Origin: Streptomyces sp. YIM 130001 | GTDB taxonomy: Bacteria; Actinomycetota; Actinomycetes; Streptomycetales; Streptomycetaceae | Length of the DNA stretch: 64,000 bases | Assembly: GCF_003574445.1 (NCBI RefSeq) | Contig: NZ_KZ984549.1 | Location: 248,001-312,000, forward strand | Direction: 5' to 3' | Shown: positions 1 through 7,899 of the stretch, piece after piece | How positions within the stretch are numbered: the first letter of the stretch is position 1 | How the letters are laid out: every line of letters starts with the position of its first letter | The notes under the pieces: generated by a model | The model's database searches: none | Seen by the model: the letters and a program-made list of their open reading frames with translations, nothing else | Told to the model about the DNA's origin: nothing | Program-made: the position numbers and the translations under genes

Positions 1-37
1 ACCGAGGCCACCGCCGTCAACCTGGGACCTCCGAGGG

Positions 38-955
38 TCACGGGTGCGGGCAGGTGTGCTCGGTGGCGAGGAGTCCGGTGCCGTCGGGCTCGGGGGGCGG
101 ACACAGGACTCGGCCGGCCGCGCGGTCGTCGTCGACGAAGCGCTTGAACCAGGCGACGGTCTGCTCCGCGACGAGGGCACCAGGGGTGTTGGTCACGAAG
201 TGGTCGCCGTCCAGCGAGAGATACGCCTTCTCGGCGGATCGCGTGCCGCGGTACATGGGTTCGGCGTGGTCGGTGACCGGGGCGACCTCGTCCTGCTCAC
301 CGCCGATGACCAGGGCGGGAGCGCGGACCCGTGCCCAGTCGTACGCGCCGTCGTAGTACGGGGTGAGTGCCACGGCGGCGCGGATCTCGCGGTGCTCGGC
401 GGCGGCCACGAGGGCTCCGCCGCCGCCCGCGGAGTGGCCGAGTACGCCGAGCCGTCGAGGGTCGGCTCGGTCGGCGGCGGCGCTGTCCTGGGCGGCGTAG
501 TCGAGTGCGGACCGGAGTTGGCCGGCGCGCTCGTCGGCGGTGTCGTCGGTGGCGCGGGTGTTGAGGGTGATCGTCACGAAGCCGTGTGAGGCGAGGAGTT
601 CACCGAACCAGGCGACCATCGATTCGTCGGCGCCGAGTCCGGGTGAGGCGGCGATGACGCCGTGGCGGCCGGTGGTGTCCGCGGTGGGGGCGGGGCCGCC
701 CGCCGGGTAGTGGAGCGTGCCGCCGCCGAAGTCGCCGTCCACGGCGTCGGACCCGAAGCTGTCGGTGCGGACCTCGTACGGGCCGTAGTGCTTGTCGCCG
801 AGTTGGCGCTCGACCGGCTCGGGCGGCCTCGGCCGGCTGCCCGAGCCGTCCCGCTCCTGCGCGGGCCCGCCGCAGGCGGCCGAGGCGAGGAGCAGGACGG
901 CGGTGAGGAGAGGGCCGAGCCGCGGGCGAAGAGCCGGTGTGCGCGCTGGTTCCAC
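38..955 (-). CDS. Lipoprotein alpha/beta hydrolase, cutinase/PET-hydrolase-like
   Basis: 305 aa with a GTG start preceded by GAGGAG nine bases upstream. The N-terminus is a lipoprotein signal with lipobox ASAAC (Cys28), so the enzyme should be anchored on the outer membrane face. The layout follows polyester/cutinase-type serine hydrolases: GGGTLHYP near residue 78, SPGLGA near 104 (oxyanion region), the nucleophile elbow GHSAG with Ser175, then an Asp in GGEQDEV and a His in GDHFVTN. Substrate cannot be told from sequence; an ester or polyester is inferred from fold similarity, and a dienelactone-hydrolase-like role is the alternative. It starts 22 bp after the phosphatase gene on the same strand, so the two may be cotranscribed. 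Most characterised relatives are freely secreted, so the lipobox is unusual. Confidence 0.75.
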   Translation of the reverse strand: MEPARTPALRPRLGPLLTAVLLLASAACGGPAQERDGSGSRPRPPEPVERQLGDKHYGPYEVRTDSFGSDAVDGDFGGGTLHYPAGGPAPTADTTGRHGVIAASPGLGADESMVAWFGELLASHGFVTITLNTRATDDTADERAGQLRSALDYAAQDSAAADRADPRRLGVLGHSAGGGGALVAAAEHREIRAAVALTPYYDGAYDWARVRAPALVIGGEQDEVAPVTDHAEPMYRGTRSAEKAYLSLDGDHFVTNTPGALVAEQTVAWFKRFVDDDRAAGRVLCPPPEPDGTGLLATEHTCPHP

Positions 956-977
956 GGTCGCGGCTCCTCGCCTCGGT

Positions 978-2273
978 TCAGCTACCGAAGACAGTGTCCT
1001 GCTGATCGGGGATGACCGTGCCGTCCTCGCGCAGCACAGGACCGAGGGTGCCGTCCGGATGCGTGTACCCGGTCGTGGAGCAGGGGTACGCGCCGTCCTT
1101 GCGGGGCAGCGGCTCGATGAACATCGGGTTGACCAACCAGGCGCCGTCCGCGTTGTCGTAGCCGCGGCACATGACCTCGTTCTTGTTGCGGTTGAGGATG
1201 AGGTGCGCGTCGGTGGCGTCGCCGACGATCGTCACATCGGTGTCCGCGTCGCCCGCGCCGATCGCCGGACGCTTGTCGGCGGGCTGCTTCTTCCAGGCGT
1301 CGGGGCCGGTGATGCCGAAGGCCTTCTCGTTCAGCCAGCAACGCTTGCCGTCGATGTACGGCATGTCCTCACCCTTGCTGTCGGGCCGGCCGCCGCAGCC
1401 TTCCTGGGTGTAGGTGATGCGGCCCTGCTGGTCCAGGACGTTGCGGATGGCGATGGTGTGCTTGCGGTCGACGCCCACGCCGCCCGTCCAGGCGTTGGTG
1501 ACCGGGGTGGAGCCGGCGGAGTCGACCCAGACTTCGAATCCGGCGCGCTTCAGCGTCCGGATCAGGTCCTTGATCTGCGGGTTGTAGCGCGCGTAGGCGT
1601 GCAGAGTGTGGCTGCCGAGCTTCTGTGTGGCTCCCACGGGCGCGGCGAGCGCCTCGGCGCGGGACTTGCGGGCGTACGACCTCACCTCGGCCTCGGTGTG
1701 CCCGGCGAACAGCTGGGGCACCCAGGCGTACTCGGGCAGCGTGCGGCGGCTGTTCCAGTCGCCCTCGAAGGCGTCGTTGCCGTTCATCAGGGTGGCCTCG
1801 CTGCGGATGGAGAAGATCTCGTCCGTGCAGGCCGTGTTGGTGGAGGTGGGCAGCGGTGCACCGACGGGCACGTCCGTGCCGCAGGCCTCGGTAAGCGTGC
1901 GGTCGGCTTCCTCGGTCATCCACGGACTGGAGTCGGACCAGTTGGCCGGGCGCAGAATCTTGTCGTGCTTGAGGGCCCAGGCGATGGCCAGATCGGTGAT
2001 GTCGTTCTTGGTGACGGTGTTGTCCCAGTCGAAGACGGCGACCGGTCGGTCGCCGTGTCCGGTACGGGAGTTGGAGCAGTTGCCACGCTCGTCGATCACT
2101 CGCTGCAACTGCTGCTTGTTGGTGCCGTGCCACTCGAGGTCGGCGGAGAGCCGGGGACATCGGTGTCGTTCGGCGGGCCCCTCGGCCGCAAACGTGGGAG
2201 TAGCAGGAACGATGGTGGCGAGAACGGCGACCGAGAGAGAACCGAGGACGGCAGCCAGGGGGCCAGTGCGCAC
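978..2273 (-). CDS. Secreted HAD-superfamily phosphatase
   Basis: 431 aa from a GTG start placed 8 bases after AAGGAGG; a GTG six codons upstream is in frame but lies on the Shine-Dalgarno itself. A classical signal peptide (hydrophobic stretch to about residue 28, cleavage near TFA-AEG) points to export. The HAD nucleophile motif FDWDNTV (Asp82, Asp84) follows, with a later GAGDADTD segment likely carrying the metal-binding acidic residues. The overall pattern resembles phosphorylcholine/phosphoserine-type extracellular phosphatases, which hydrolyse phosphate monoesters with Mg2+. The exact substrate is inferred only. Transcription probably continues into the hydrolase gene downstream. A strong hairpin separates it from the gas-vesicle operon upstream. 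Confidence 0.72.
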   Translation of the reverse strand: MRTGPLAAVLGSLSVAVLATIVPATPTFAAEGPAERHRCPRLSADLEWHGTNKQQLQRVIDERGNCSNSRTGHGDRPVAVFDWDNTVTKNDITDLAIAWALKHDKILRPANWSDSSPWMTEEADRTLTEACGTDVPVGAPLPTSTNTACTDEIFSIRSEATLMNGNDAFEGDWNSRRTLPEYAWVPQLFAGHTEAEVRSYARKSRAEALAAPVGATQKLGSHTLHAYARYNPQIKDLIRTLKRAGFEVWVDSAGSTPVTNAWTGGVGVDRKHTIAIRNVLDQQGRITYTQEGCGGRPDSKGEDMPYIDGKRCWLNEKAFGITGPDAWKKQPADKRPAIGAGDADTDVTIVGDATDAHLILNRNKNEVMCRGYDNADGAWLVNPMFIEPLPRKDGAYPCSTTGYTHPDGTLGPVLREDGTVIPDQQDTVFGS

Positions 2274-2365
2274 GCGGCGCCCCTCCTTCACATCAACGAC
2301 GTCAGGACGTCTCGCACCGTACGCCTGGCATTAACCCTGGGTACACCCCACCGCGCCGGGCACAC

Positions 2366-2415
2366 GCCGGAACGCCGCGGAGACCGTCCGAAGTCGGTCT
2401 CCGCGGCGTTCCGGC
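2366..2415 (-). terminator. Strong intrinsic terminator closing the gas-vesicle operon
   Basis: Perfect 21-bp inverted repeat (2366-2386 and 2395-2415) with an 8-base loop, arms reading CCGGAACGCCGCGGAGACCG. It lies between the end of the small membrane-protein gene (2471) and the start of the phosphatase gene (2273), both on the minus strand. There is no clear U-tract, as is common in Streptomyces. Confidence 0.8.
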
Positions 2416-2470
2416 TGCAGGCGCGTGGTCGGGCGGTGACCTCCTCTCGGGGGCACCCACCGGCCGGGCG

Positions 2471-2917
2471 CTACTTCCGGTGTACGAGATCACGTGCGGT
2501 TCTGCGGGCGGAGGCCCAGGTGCTGTTGCGGTGGGCCGAGCGCCGGCCCAGGAGGTAGGCGCCGGCCACTGTGCCGGCGAATCCTGCCACGGCGCCGGAC
2601 ACGATCCCCTTCCGGTGCTTGGCCACGCTCCAGGCGGTGCCGGCGCTGGATGTCACCCGTCCGGCGGTGGACGTCACCCGTGCGGCAGTGTTGGTGAGCG
2701 CCTGGCGGCCCCCAGCCAGGCCGGTGGCTTCCGCGGCCTCTTCGGTCTTGGCCGCGGCCTGCTCGGGGACCGCCGCGGCCTTGGCCGCTCCCTTCTTGTC
2801 AGTGGACCGGCGCTTGGGTGCCGGTGAGGGGACGCCGCTGCCGGATGCGCCGTTGCGTTCAGCGGTCGGCTGGGCGGCCGTGTCGGAGTTCTTGTTGGTC
2901 TGGTGCTCTGCAGTCAT
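2471..2917 (-). CDS. Small membrane-anchored protein with GvpY-like YLLGR motif
   Basis: 148 aa from ATG 2917, which has GAGAGGAAA about ten bases upstream; the open frame extends 23 codons further but without a ribosome site. The N-terminal half is Ala/Lys/Thr-rich and probably disordered. A hydrophobic Gly/Ala segment near residues 110-128 ends in AYLLGRRSA and is followed by a basic tail. The same (G/A)YLLGR signature occurs at the N-terminus of GvpY in this window. It starts 102 bp after gvpK, before the terminator, so it is probably the last gene of the gas-vesicle operon. I do not recognise a named family, and a structural or accessory role is only inferred. Confidence 0.65.
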   Translation of the reverse strand: MTAEHQTNKNSDTAAQPTAERNGASGSGVPSPAPKRRSTDKKGAAKAAAVPEQAAAKTEEAAEATGLAGGRQALTNTAARVTSTAGRVTSSAGTAWSVAKHRKGIVSGAVAGFAGTVAGAYLLGRRSAHRNSTWASARRTARDLVHRK

Positions 2918-3019
2918 GGGATCCGGGTTTCCTCTCAACTCTCGGTGATACTCAGGGGATTGCACTATTCGGGTGCCCTGTGTCACTCCGGGACCCGCCG
3001 GCGTCCCTGCGAGCGCGTG

Positions 3020-3421
3020 TCAGCCGCCGTCCCGTGGCAACAACGAGCCCAACGGCCCGAGATCCAGGTTCAGATCGTCCATGGTGAGGCCGTGCTGGTC
3101 GCAGAGTTCCGCCATCCGCTCCTGGAGGATCATCAGCGTCTCGCCGATGCGCTCCTCCTGGTCCTCGCTCAGGTCTCCCTCGTCGACCCGGTGCAGTGCT
3201 GTGCGTTCCATCAGCTGCCGCAGGAGTTCGACGATCGTCAGGACCAGCTTGATGAGGTCGCGTTCGACGGTGTCCGGGTCGGTCCCCAGTCGCTGGGCCG
3301 CCGTGCCCGGGCGCTTGATCTCCTCGTCGGGGCGCGGCGGGACCAGGTCGAAGGCGCGAACGGCTGCCTGCGCCACCTCGTCGAACCGGCCCCCGTACAG
3401 GGGCTCTCGGGCTTGTCCCAC
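3020..3421 (-). CDS. gvpK: Gas vesicle protein GvpK
   Basis: 133 aa from GTG 3421, six bases after GGAGG; the longer open frame to 3898 runs antisense over gvpS and has no ribosome site. The core includes the GvpK-typical stretch VERDLIKLVLTIVELLRQL and a C-terminal region with LDLGPLG. GvpK is a small conserved accessory protein needed for gas-vesicle assembly in other bacteria; its molecular role is not settled. It follows gvpS by 77 bp at the downstream end of the canonical gvpOAFGYZJLSK order. Confidence 0.9.
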   Translation of the reverse strand: MGQAREPLYGGRFDEVAQAAVRAFDLVPPRPDEEIKRPGTAAQRLGTDPDTVERDLIKLVLTIVELLRQLMERTALHRVDEGDLSEDQEERIGETLMILQERMAELCDQHGLTMDDLNLDLGPLGSLLPRDGG

Positions 3422-3498
3422 GGGACACCTCCAGGTCTGTCGACTACCGCGGCCGGTGCCGCCCCGCCCCGGACGCGGCACTCCCCTGCGCGCACCGG

Positions 3499-3708
3499 TC
3501 ACCACGGCGCCGGTTCGTCGGCGGTGAGCGAGCGGATGACGGCGCGCAGGTTGATGTGCACCAGGTCCACGTCCGCGATGGACAGGACCAGGTCCCCGGT
3601 CAGGACGGCGCCGCCGGACAGGAGACGGTCGAGCAGGTCGATGAGTGCGACCTGCCGTCCCGCGAGCTCCTCGATCCCCGGGTCGTTCCCCGGTACGTCG
3701 ACCGGCAT
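3499..3708 (-). CDS. gvpS: Gas vesicle protein GvpS (GvpA/J family)
   Basis: 69 aa, a compact member of the GvpA/GvpJ family. It carries the amphipathic core pattern QVALIDLLDRLLSGG, TGDLVLSIADVDLVHINL, in which two helices flank two beta strands that in GvpA form the vesicle wall. The ATG overlaps the gvpL stop (TGATG), so translation is probably coupled, and GGGGAG lies six bases upstream of the start. GvpS proteins are thought to be minor shell components or nucleators rather than the main wall protein. The assignment to S rather than J rests on small size and position between gvpL and gvpK. Confidence 0.85.
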   Translation of the reverse strand: MPVDVPGNDPGIEELAGRQVALIDLLDRLLSGGAVLTGDLVLSIADVDLVHINLRAVIRSLTADEPAPW

Positions 3709-4517
3709 CAGGGCTCCCCGACCGGTGCGGGCGGTGTGGCGAAGGAGTAGGGCGCCCAGGGGCCGGTGACCTCCAGCCGGACGCCGGGGACGTCGTCGAC
3801 GAGTCCGGCCAGGGCCGTACGGAAGTCCTCGACACGGCCGACGGGAACCAGGAAGGCCTCGTTGGCGATGTTGTCTCCGACGTCCGGGGCCAGTTCACCC
3901 TGCTGCGGACGGTGCGCCATCCGCATCACCGCGAACTCGGCGACCCGGCTCGCGGCTTGGTCGGCGACCGCGCCCGCCGCACGGTAGACGTCGCTGTGGG
4001 TGCGCCGTTGGGCACGCCGCTGCTGCAGATAGGCGCGGCCCGGGCTCGCGGCCGGTGCCTCCTGGGTGACGACGGGTGTCTGTGCCGCGGCCTGCCGAGC
4101 GTCCGCGTACACCTTGACGCCCAGTTCCACATGGCCCTCCAGCTGGGCCAGCAGGATGTCGAACTCGGTGGCCCGTTCGTCCAGCATGGCGGCCACCCGG
4201 TCGTCCTCGATGTACACGGTCGCCAGGCGCATCGGCAGGACGGTGGCATGTTCGTAGGCGGCCTCGACCACCGCATGGTGGGTCCGTGCCATGACCTCCA
4301 GCCTTCCCAGGTCCTCCAGTTGCGTCTTGAGCGCCTCGGCCCCGAACGCGTCGGCCGGGACGGAGGAGGTGAGCGCCGCGAGACCGCCGGCACACACCGT
4401 GCGGACCTGCCCGCCGTCGATGCCCGGCAGCAGGGCCGCCGCGCGGTCGAGTGCTTCGCCCGCGCGGCCCACGGCGTAGACGTACGACATGTCCCGCGCA
4501 CCGTCGTCGGAGTTCAT
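3708..4517 (-). CDS. gvpL: Gas vesicle protein GvpL (GvpL/GvpF family)
   Basis: 269 aa from ATG 4517, seven bases after GAGGAGG; an internal ATG nine codons later (MSYVYAVG) is an alternative. GvpL/F family marks are the N-terminal YVYAVG strand, the central VLPMRLATVY segment, the helical VELGVKVY region and the C-terminal TGPWAPYSF closing motif. Proteins of this family are accessory assembly factors that bind GvpA. The start overlaps the gvpJ stop (ATGA), indicating coupling. It is a paralogue of gvpF in the same operon (VLPMR versus ALPMR; GPWAPYSF versus GPLPPYSFV). Confidence 0.92.
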   Translation of the reverse strand: MNSDDGARDMSYVYAVGRAGEALDRAAALLPGIDGGQVRTVCAGGLAALTSSVPADAFGAEALKTQLEDLGRLEVMARTHHAVVEAAYEHATVLPMRLATVYIEDDRVAAMLDERATEFDILLAQLEGHVELGVKVYADARQAAAQTPVVTQEAPAASPGRAYLQQRRAQRRTHSDVYRAAGAVADQAASRVAEFAVMRMAHRPQQGELAPDVGDNIANEAFLVPVGRVEDFRTALAGLVDDVPGVRLEVTGPWAPYSFATPPAPVGEP

Positions 4518-4933
4518 GAGTCCTCCTCGTTCCGCTGCCGGCTCGGCGCCTCCTCGAGGCCGGCGGCCGAGCGCAGTTCGGCGAGTTCGGCGCGCAGAGC
4601 GGCGTTCTCGCGTTCCAGAGCTCCGGCCGGTGCGGCCTCGTCCGAGCGCCCGGAGACCTCCCTGGGAGGCCGGGCACGCGAGGAGAGGGAGGGGTCGTTC
4701 TCCCACCAGTCGATGCCCATCTCCTTGGCCTTGTCCACCGAGGCCACCAGCAGGCGGAGTTTGATGGTGAGCAGCTCGATGTCGAGCAGATTGATCTGGA
4801 TGTCGCCCGCGATCACGATGCCCTTGTCGAGCACCCGCTCGAGGATGTCGGCGAGGTTGGCGGACGAACCTTGCTGCGCGTACGGGGACACTCCGCGGGA
4901 GGATCCCGCCCGGCCTGGCAGTGAATCGGACAC
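4514..4933 (-). CDS. gvpJ: Gas vesicle structural protein GvpJ (GvpA family)
   Basis: 139 aa with a GTG start. The GvpA-type core lies at about residues 25-75: NLADILERVLDKGIVIAGD followed by INLLDIELLTIKLRLLVAS and a WWENDP segment. After the core comes a hydrophilic, charged coiled-coil-like tail (about residues 85-139) with ENAALRAELAELRSA heptads. GvpJ proteins are minor wall proteins thought to cap or nucleate vesicles. The gene sits 33 bp after gvpZ and overlaps gvpL by 4 bp. The ribosome site before the GTG is weak, which is unusual among its neighbours. Confidence 0.88.
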   Translation of the reverse strand: MSDSLPGRAGSSRGVSPYAQQGSSANLADILERVLDKGIVIAGDIQINLLDIELLTIKLRLLVASVDKAKEMGIDWWENDPSLSSRARPPREVSGRSDEAAPAGALERENAALRAELAELRSAAGLEEAPSRQRNEEDS

Positions 4934-4966
4934 CTTCGATCAGCCTCTCTGGGTACTGCGGCGCCG

Positions 4967-6184
4967 TCAGCTACGGGCGGCCGCGGGAGCGCGGCGCCGG
5001 CGCGAGCGGGGAGCGGGACGCTCCTCCTCCTGAACGGCCTCGTCACCGGGCTCGTCGGGGTCCTCGTCCTCCGGGTCCTCATCGTCGTACTCGTCCTCCG
5101 GGAGGTCCTCGTCCTCGGGGAGCTCTTCGTCCTCGGCGGTGTCGGAGTACTCGTCCTCGAGATCGGCATCCTCGTCCTCGGAGTCGTCCTCACCTCGCGG
5201 CTCGTCGTCCTCGGCCGGCTCGTCGTCCTCGTCGTACTCGTCCGCCGCTCGGTCGTCCTCGTCGGCCAGGTCGGCGTCCTGCGTGTCCTCGCCGTCCTCG
5301 GCTTCGGCGGCCGAGGCCTCGTCGCGTTCGCGCTCCTCCTCCTCGACGGCGTCGTCGTGTTCCAGTACGACCTCGCCGTCGCGGATCTCGCCGCGCCAGC
5401 CGTCGGAGGCCTCGCCCCGCATCATGATGAACTTGCGGTAGAGCTTGAGGTCGAGCCGGGCCCGTCGGCCCTGGGCGCGCCAGATGTTGCCGGTCTTCTC
5501 GAACAACCCCTTGGGGAAGTACTCCAGGACGAGCAGCACGCGCGTGAGGTCGTCCGTGATCCGGTGGAAGGTCACGACGCCCTTGACGGTTCCCTTGGCG
5601 CCTTCGGTGGTCCAGGTGATCCGCTCGTCGGGCACCTGCTCGGTGACGTTCGCCTTCCAGCTGCGGGTGGACTTGGCGACCTTCACCTTCCAGTTGCTCG
5701 TGGTGTCGTCGGCCTTCTCGACGCTGACGACACCCTTCGCGAACGTGCTGAACTCCTGGAACTGCGTCCACTGGTCGTACGCCTCGCGCACCGGCACACC
5801 GACGTCGATGTCCTCGACGATGGTGACGCTCTTGGACTTCCCACCGCCGCTCTTGCCCTTGCCACCCTTGCCGAACAGGCCCTTGACCTTGTCCTTCACG
5901 GTGTCCTTGAGGTGCGACACGCCCATGCTCATGGCGGCCTTCGCGGGTGACTTGCCCTCGCTCAGAGCCTGTCCGCCCTTCGCCAGGTCCGAAGCGATCC
6001 CGCCGGCCTTGCCTGAGCCGCCGTCCGCGAGTTTGCCGACTCCGTCGCCCAGGCGTTGGCCGAGGTTGCTCACCGCGTTCGTGGCACGGGCGCGGAGGTA
6101 ATTCTGCAGTTCTTCCTTGAGTCGGTCCGTGGCGGGGTTGTCCGCGATCTCGCTCTTCAGCTTGTTCATGGTCGAGTCAGCCAT
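4967..6184 (-). CDS. gvpZ: GvpZ: SRPBCC-domain protein with a long acidic tail
   Basis: 405 aa, ATG preceded by GAGGAGG and overlapping the end of gvpY by 8 bp. Residues 1-100 are a helical, Gly/Lys-rich linker starting MADSTMNKLKSEI. Residues about 115-255 form an SRPBCC/polyketide-cyclase-like ligand-binding fold (SVTIVEDIDVGVPVREAYDQ, then ERITWTTEGAKG). Residues about 285-390 are an extreme Asp/Glu run, ending in a short basic patch RSRRRRAPAA. The gene is part of streptomycete gas-vesicle clusters and is absent from cyanobacterial ones. Its function is unknown; a lipid/hydrophobe-binding domain with an acidic chaperone-like tail is inference. Confidence 0.85.
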   Translation of the reverse strand: MADSTMNKLKSEIADNPATDRLKEELQNYLRARATNAVSNLGQRLGDGVGKLADGGSGKAGGIASDLAKGGQALSEGKSPAKAAMSMGVSHLKDTVKDKVKGLFGKGGKGKSGGGKSKSVTIVEDIDVGVPVREAYDQWTQFQEFSTFAKGVVSVEKADDTTSNWKVKVAKSTRSWKANVTEQVPDERITWTTEGAKGTVKGVVTFHRITDDLTRVLLVLEYFPKGLFEKTGNIWRAQGRRARLDLKLYRKFIMMRGEASDGWRGEIRDGEVVLEHDDAVEEEERERDEASAAEAEDGEDTQDADLADEDDRAADEYDEDDEPAEDDEPRGEDDSEDEDADLEDEYSDTAEDEELPEDEDLPEDEYDDEDPEDEDPDEPGDEAVQEEERPAPRSRRRRAPAAARS

Positions 6185-6803
6185 TGCGGCCACCTCCTCG
6201 CGGCTTGCGCGCGGCGCTCGTCGCTGTCTTGCCCGCCTTGGACGCGGTCTTGGTCGCCGTACCCGATGCCGACTTGGTGCGGTTCGAGGACGCGCTGCGC
6301 GCCTTGCTCGCTGTGCCCGACCCGCTGCCGCGCTCGGCATTCGAAGTGCCCTTGGTGGCGGCCGACTTGGCGGACGAGGTCTTCGCCGACGCTGTCTTGG
6401 CGGCGGCCTTGCGAGCGGGTGCCGGCTTTTCACCGCCGTCGTCGGCGGCGGACGATGCGTCCTCACTCGCGTCCTCGTCCGGTCCGGACCCGTCATCAGC
6501 CTTCGGTGGCTCGTTCAATGCCTGGGTCCGTTCGTGCAGCGAGTCCGCGAGGCCGGTCGCACGTTTGGTGAGCGCGCCCGTGGCCGCGGTCTTGGTCGCG
6601 TCGACCAGCTCCTTGCGGACCTGGTCGTTGAGGCTGCCGAGTACCGGTGAGTTGGCCACCAGTTTGCCGATCTGGGTCGGGTCGAAACTCAGTTTTCGGC
6701 CGGCCAGGAACATGCCGAGTCCGATGGCCATCTTGGCCTTCTTCGTGCGACCCAGCAGGTATCCACCCACCACGGCCACACCCGTCTTGACGTTGCCATT
6801 CAT
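6177..6803 (-). CDS. gvpY: GvpY: small-helix protein with Ala/Lys/Ser-rich tail
   Basis: 208 aa from ATG 6803 with GAGG nine bases upstream. The N-terminus has a hydrophobic hairpin-like segment VAVVGGYLLGRTKKAK followed by GLGMFLAG, then a helical region to about residue 100. The C-terminal half is low complexity, rich in Ala/Lys/Ser/Thr, and resembles histone H1-like or unfolded basic tails. GvpY is known only from actinomycete gvp clusters and its function is not established. The YLLGR motif is shared with the protein at 2471-2917. Coupled to gvpZ through an 8-bp overlap and 23 bp downstream of gvpG. Confidence 0.85.
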   Translation of the reverse strand: MNGNVKTGVAVVGGYLLGRTKKAKMAIGLGMFLAGRKLSFDPTQIGKLVANSPVLGSLNDQVRKELVDATKTAATGALTKRATGLADSLHERTQALNEPPKADDGSGPDEDASEDASSAADDGGEKPAPARKAAAKTASAKTSSAKSAATKGTSNAERGSGSGTASKARSASSNRTKSASGTATKTASKAGKTATSAARKPRGGGRNG

Positions 6804-6826
6804 CGTGTGCACCTCTTCGGAGCTTG

Positions 6827-7084
6827 TCAGGGATTGACGCCCGTGCCTGGCTGATGTGCCTCGCACTCCTCCAGCCGGTCGAGCAGTTCGTCCTCACGCC
6901 GGTCGAACTCTTCGTCGTCGATCCGCCCACTGAGCAACTCGCGTTCCAAGGCGGCGAGTTCACGCAGCACGGGCTCGGGGTCGTAGTACTCGCGCTCGGC
7001 CGCCAGGATCACCTGGTCGATGGCCCAGAGGCTGCCGCGTACCGGCGCGAGGGGCAGGGTGAGGACCTGTGAGATGAGGCCCAT
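6827..7084 (-). CDS. gvpG: Gas vesicle protein GvpG
   Basis: 85 aa, standard length for GvpG. The N-terminus MGLISQVLTLPLAPVRG is followed by WAIDQVILAAEREYYDP and a charged helix with LRELAALERELLSG and EFDRREDELLDRLE. These are the family's conserved features. GvpG is an essential accessory protein for vesicle assembly in halophilic archaea and other systems, probably as a chaperone partner of GvpF/L. Start chosen at the ATG with CGGAGAT nearby. Lies 98 bp after gvpF and 23 bp before gvpY. Confidence 0.92.
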   Translation of the reverse strand: MGLISQVLTLPLAPVRGSLWAIDQVILAAEREYYDPEPVLRELAALERELLSGRIDDEEFDRREDELLDRLEECEAHQPGTGVNP

Positions 7085-7182
7085 GGCTCGATCTCCGTTC
7101 TGGGGGACCGCGGGCAGACATGACTGCCGCGGCAGTACCTCTCGGCGCTGTCGCTGCCGGAGGTGTGTGTCGGACGTGCCGG

Positions 7183-7896
7183 TCAGACGAAGCTGTAGGG
7201 CGGCAGCGGTCCGTTGAGCGTGAAGGTGTAGGCGTCGCCGTGCCGTTCCGCCTCCTCGTGCACGGCCTGCGAGAGGACCGCTGCGCTCTCACGTGTGACG
7301 AGGAACGACACATTGAGGAAGTGCGAGGTGGTCGGGTCCGCCGGAGCGGTCCGCAGCGCGGCCGGAGCCAGCCGGTCCACCACCAGGGCGGCCTCGGTGC
7401 TCTCGCGCTGCTGCACCTCCTGCATGATCAGTTCACCGAGTGCGACCTTCTCGTCCTGCGCCTCCGGGTGGTCCCGCGTGTGCTCGTTGAGCCCGCGGAC
7501 CTCGTCCGAGTCGGTCAGGATCTCGTGCAGCAGATCCTGTTCGTCCCGAGCGACCTTGAGGTTGTACTCGAGGCAGCCGCGCAGCTCTTCGAGCCGCTCG
7601 CGGTACGGGTCGCGCTGCTCCTCAAGTACGGCGAGCACCGAGTCGTCGTCGGGGCCGAGCAGTCCGAACCGCATCGGCAGCGCGGCGCCGTCCGTCATCA
7701 GGCGCTCGAGTACGCCCTGGTGGGCGAGCAGGTCGCGGCGTTTGGCCCGCAGGTCGGACGGCGCTTGGCTGACGACTGCTGCGAGATCCTTCGTCGTGAC
7801 GGTGCGCAGCTCCGAGGGTGGGTCGCCGACTCCCTGCAGCCCGTCGAGGTTCAGCGGGTGGTCGACGCGGGTGATGGCGTAGATGTAGGTAGGCAC
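7183..7896 (-). CDS. gvpF: Gas vesicle protein GvpF
   Basis: 237 aa with a GTG start eight bases after GAGAGGAG. It shows the two-domain GvpL/F pattern: N-terminal YIYAITRVDHPL strand, VLERLMTDGAALPMRFGLL in the middle, a long charged helical segment, and the C-terminal NGPLPPYSFV. GvpF contacts GvpA and sits on the gas-facing side in cyanobacteria according to published work. Separated by only 3 bp from gvpA, so strongly cotranscribed and probably coupled. Paralogous to gvpL downstream. Confidence 0.93.
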   Translation of the reverse strand: MPTYIYAITRVDHPLNLDGLQGVGDPPSELRTVTTKDLAAVVSQAPSDLRAKRRDLLAHQGVLERLMTDGAALPMRFGLLGPDDDSVLAVLEEQRDPYRERLEELRGCLEYNLKVARDEQDLLHEILTDSDEVRGLNEHTRDHPEAQDEKVALGELIMQEVQQRESTEAALVVDRLAPAALRTAPADPTTSHFLNVSFLVTRESAAVLSQAVHEEAERHGDAYTFTLNGPLPPYSFV

Positions 7897-7899
7897 CGG

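Noticed and set aside
792..2558. 588-aa plus-strand open frame
   Set aside because: Antisense to the phosphatase gene, Val/Gly/Arg-rich composition typical of a GC-rich shadow frame, no ribosome site and no domain.
3422..3898. 5' extension of gvpK to 292 aa
   Set aside because: Runs over gvpS on the same strand; the GTG at 3421 has a good Shine-Dalgarno and matches the usual GvpK length.
5000..5350. Possible tandem-repeat or CRISPR-like array from the repetitive TCGTCCTCG pattern
   Set aside because: It is simply the codon pattern of the Asp/Glu-rich tail of GvpZ; there are no spaced identical repeats.
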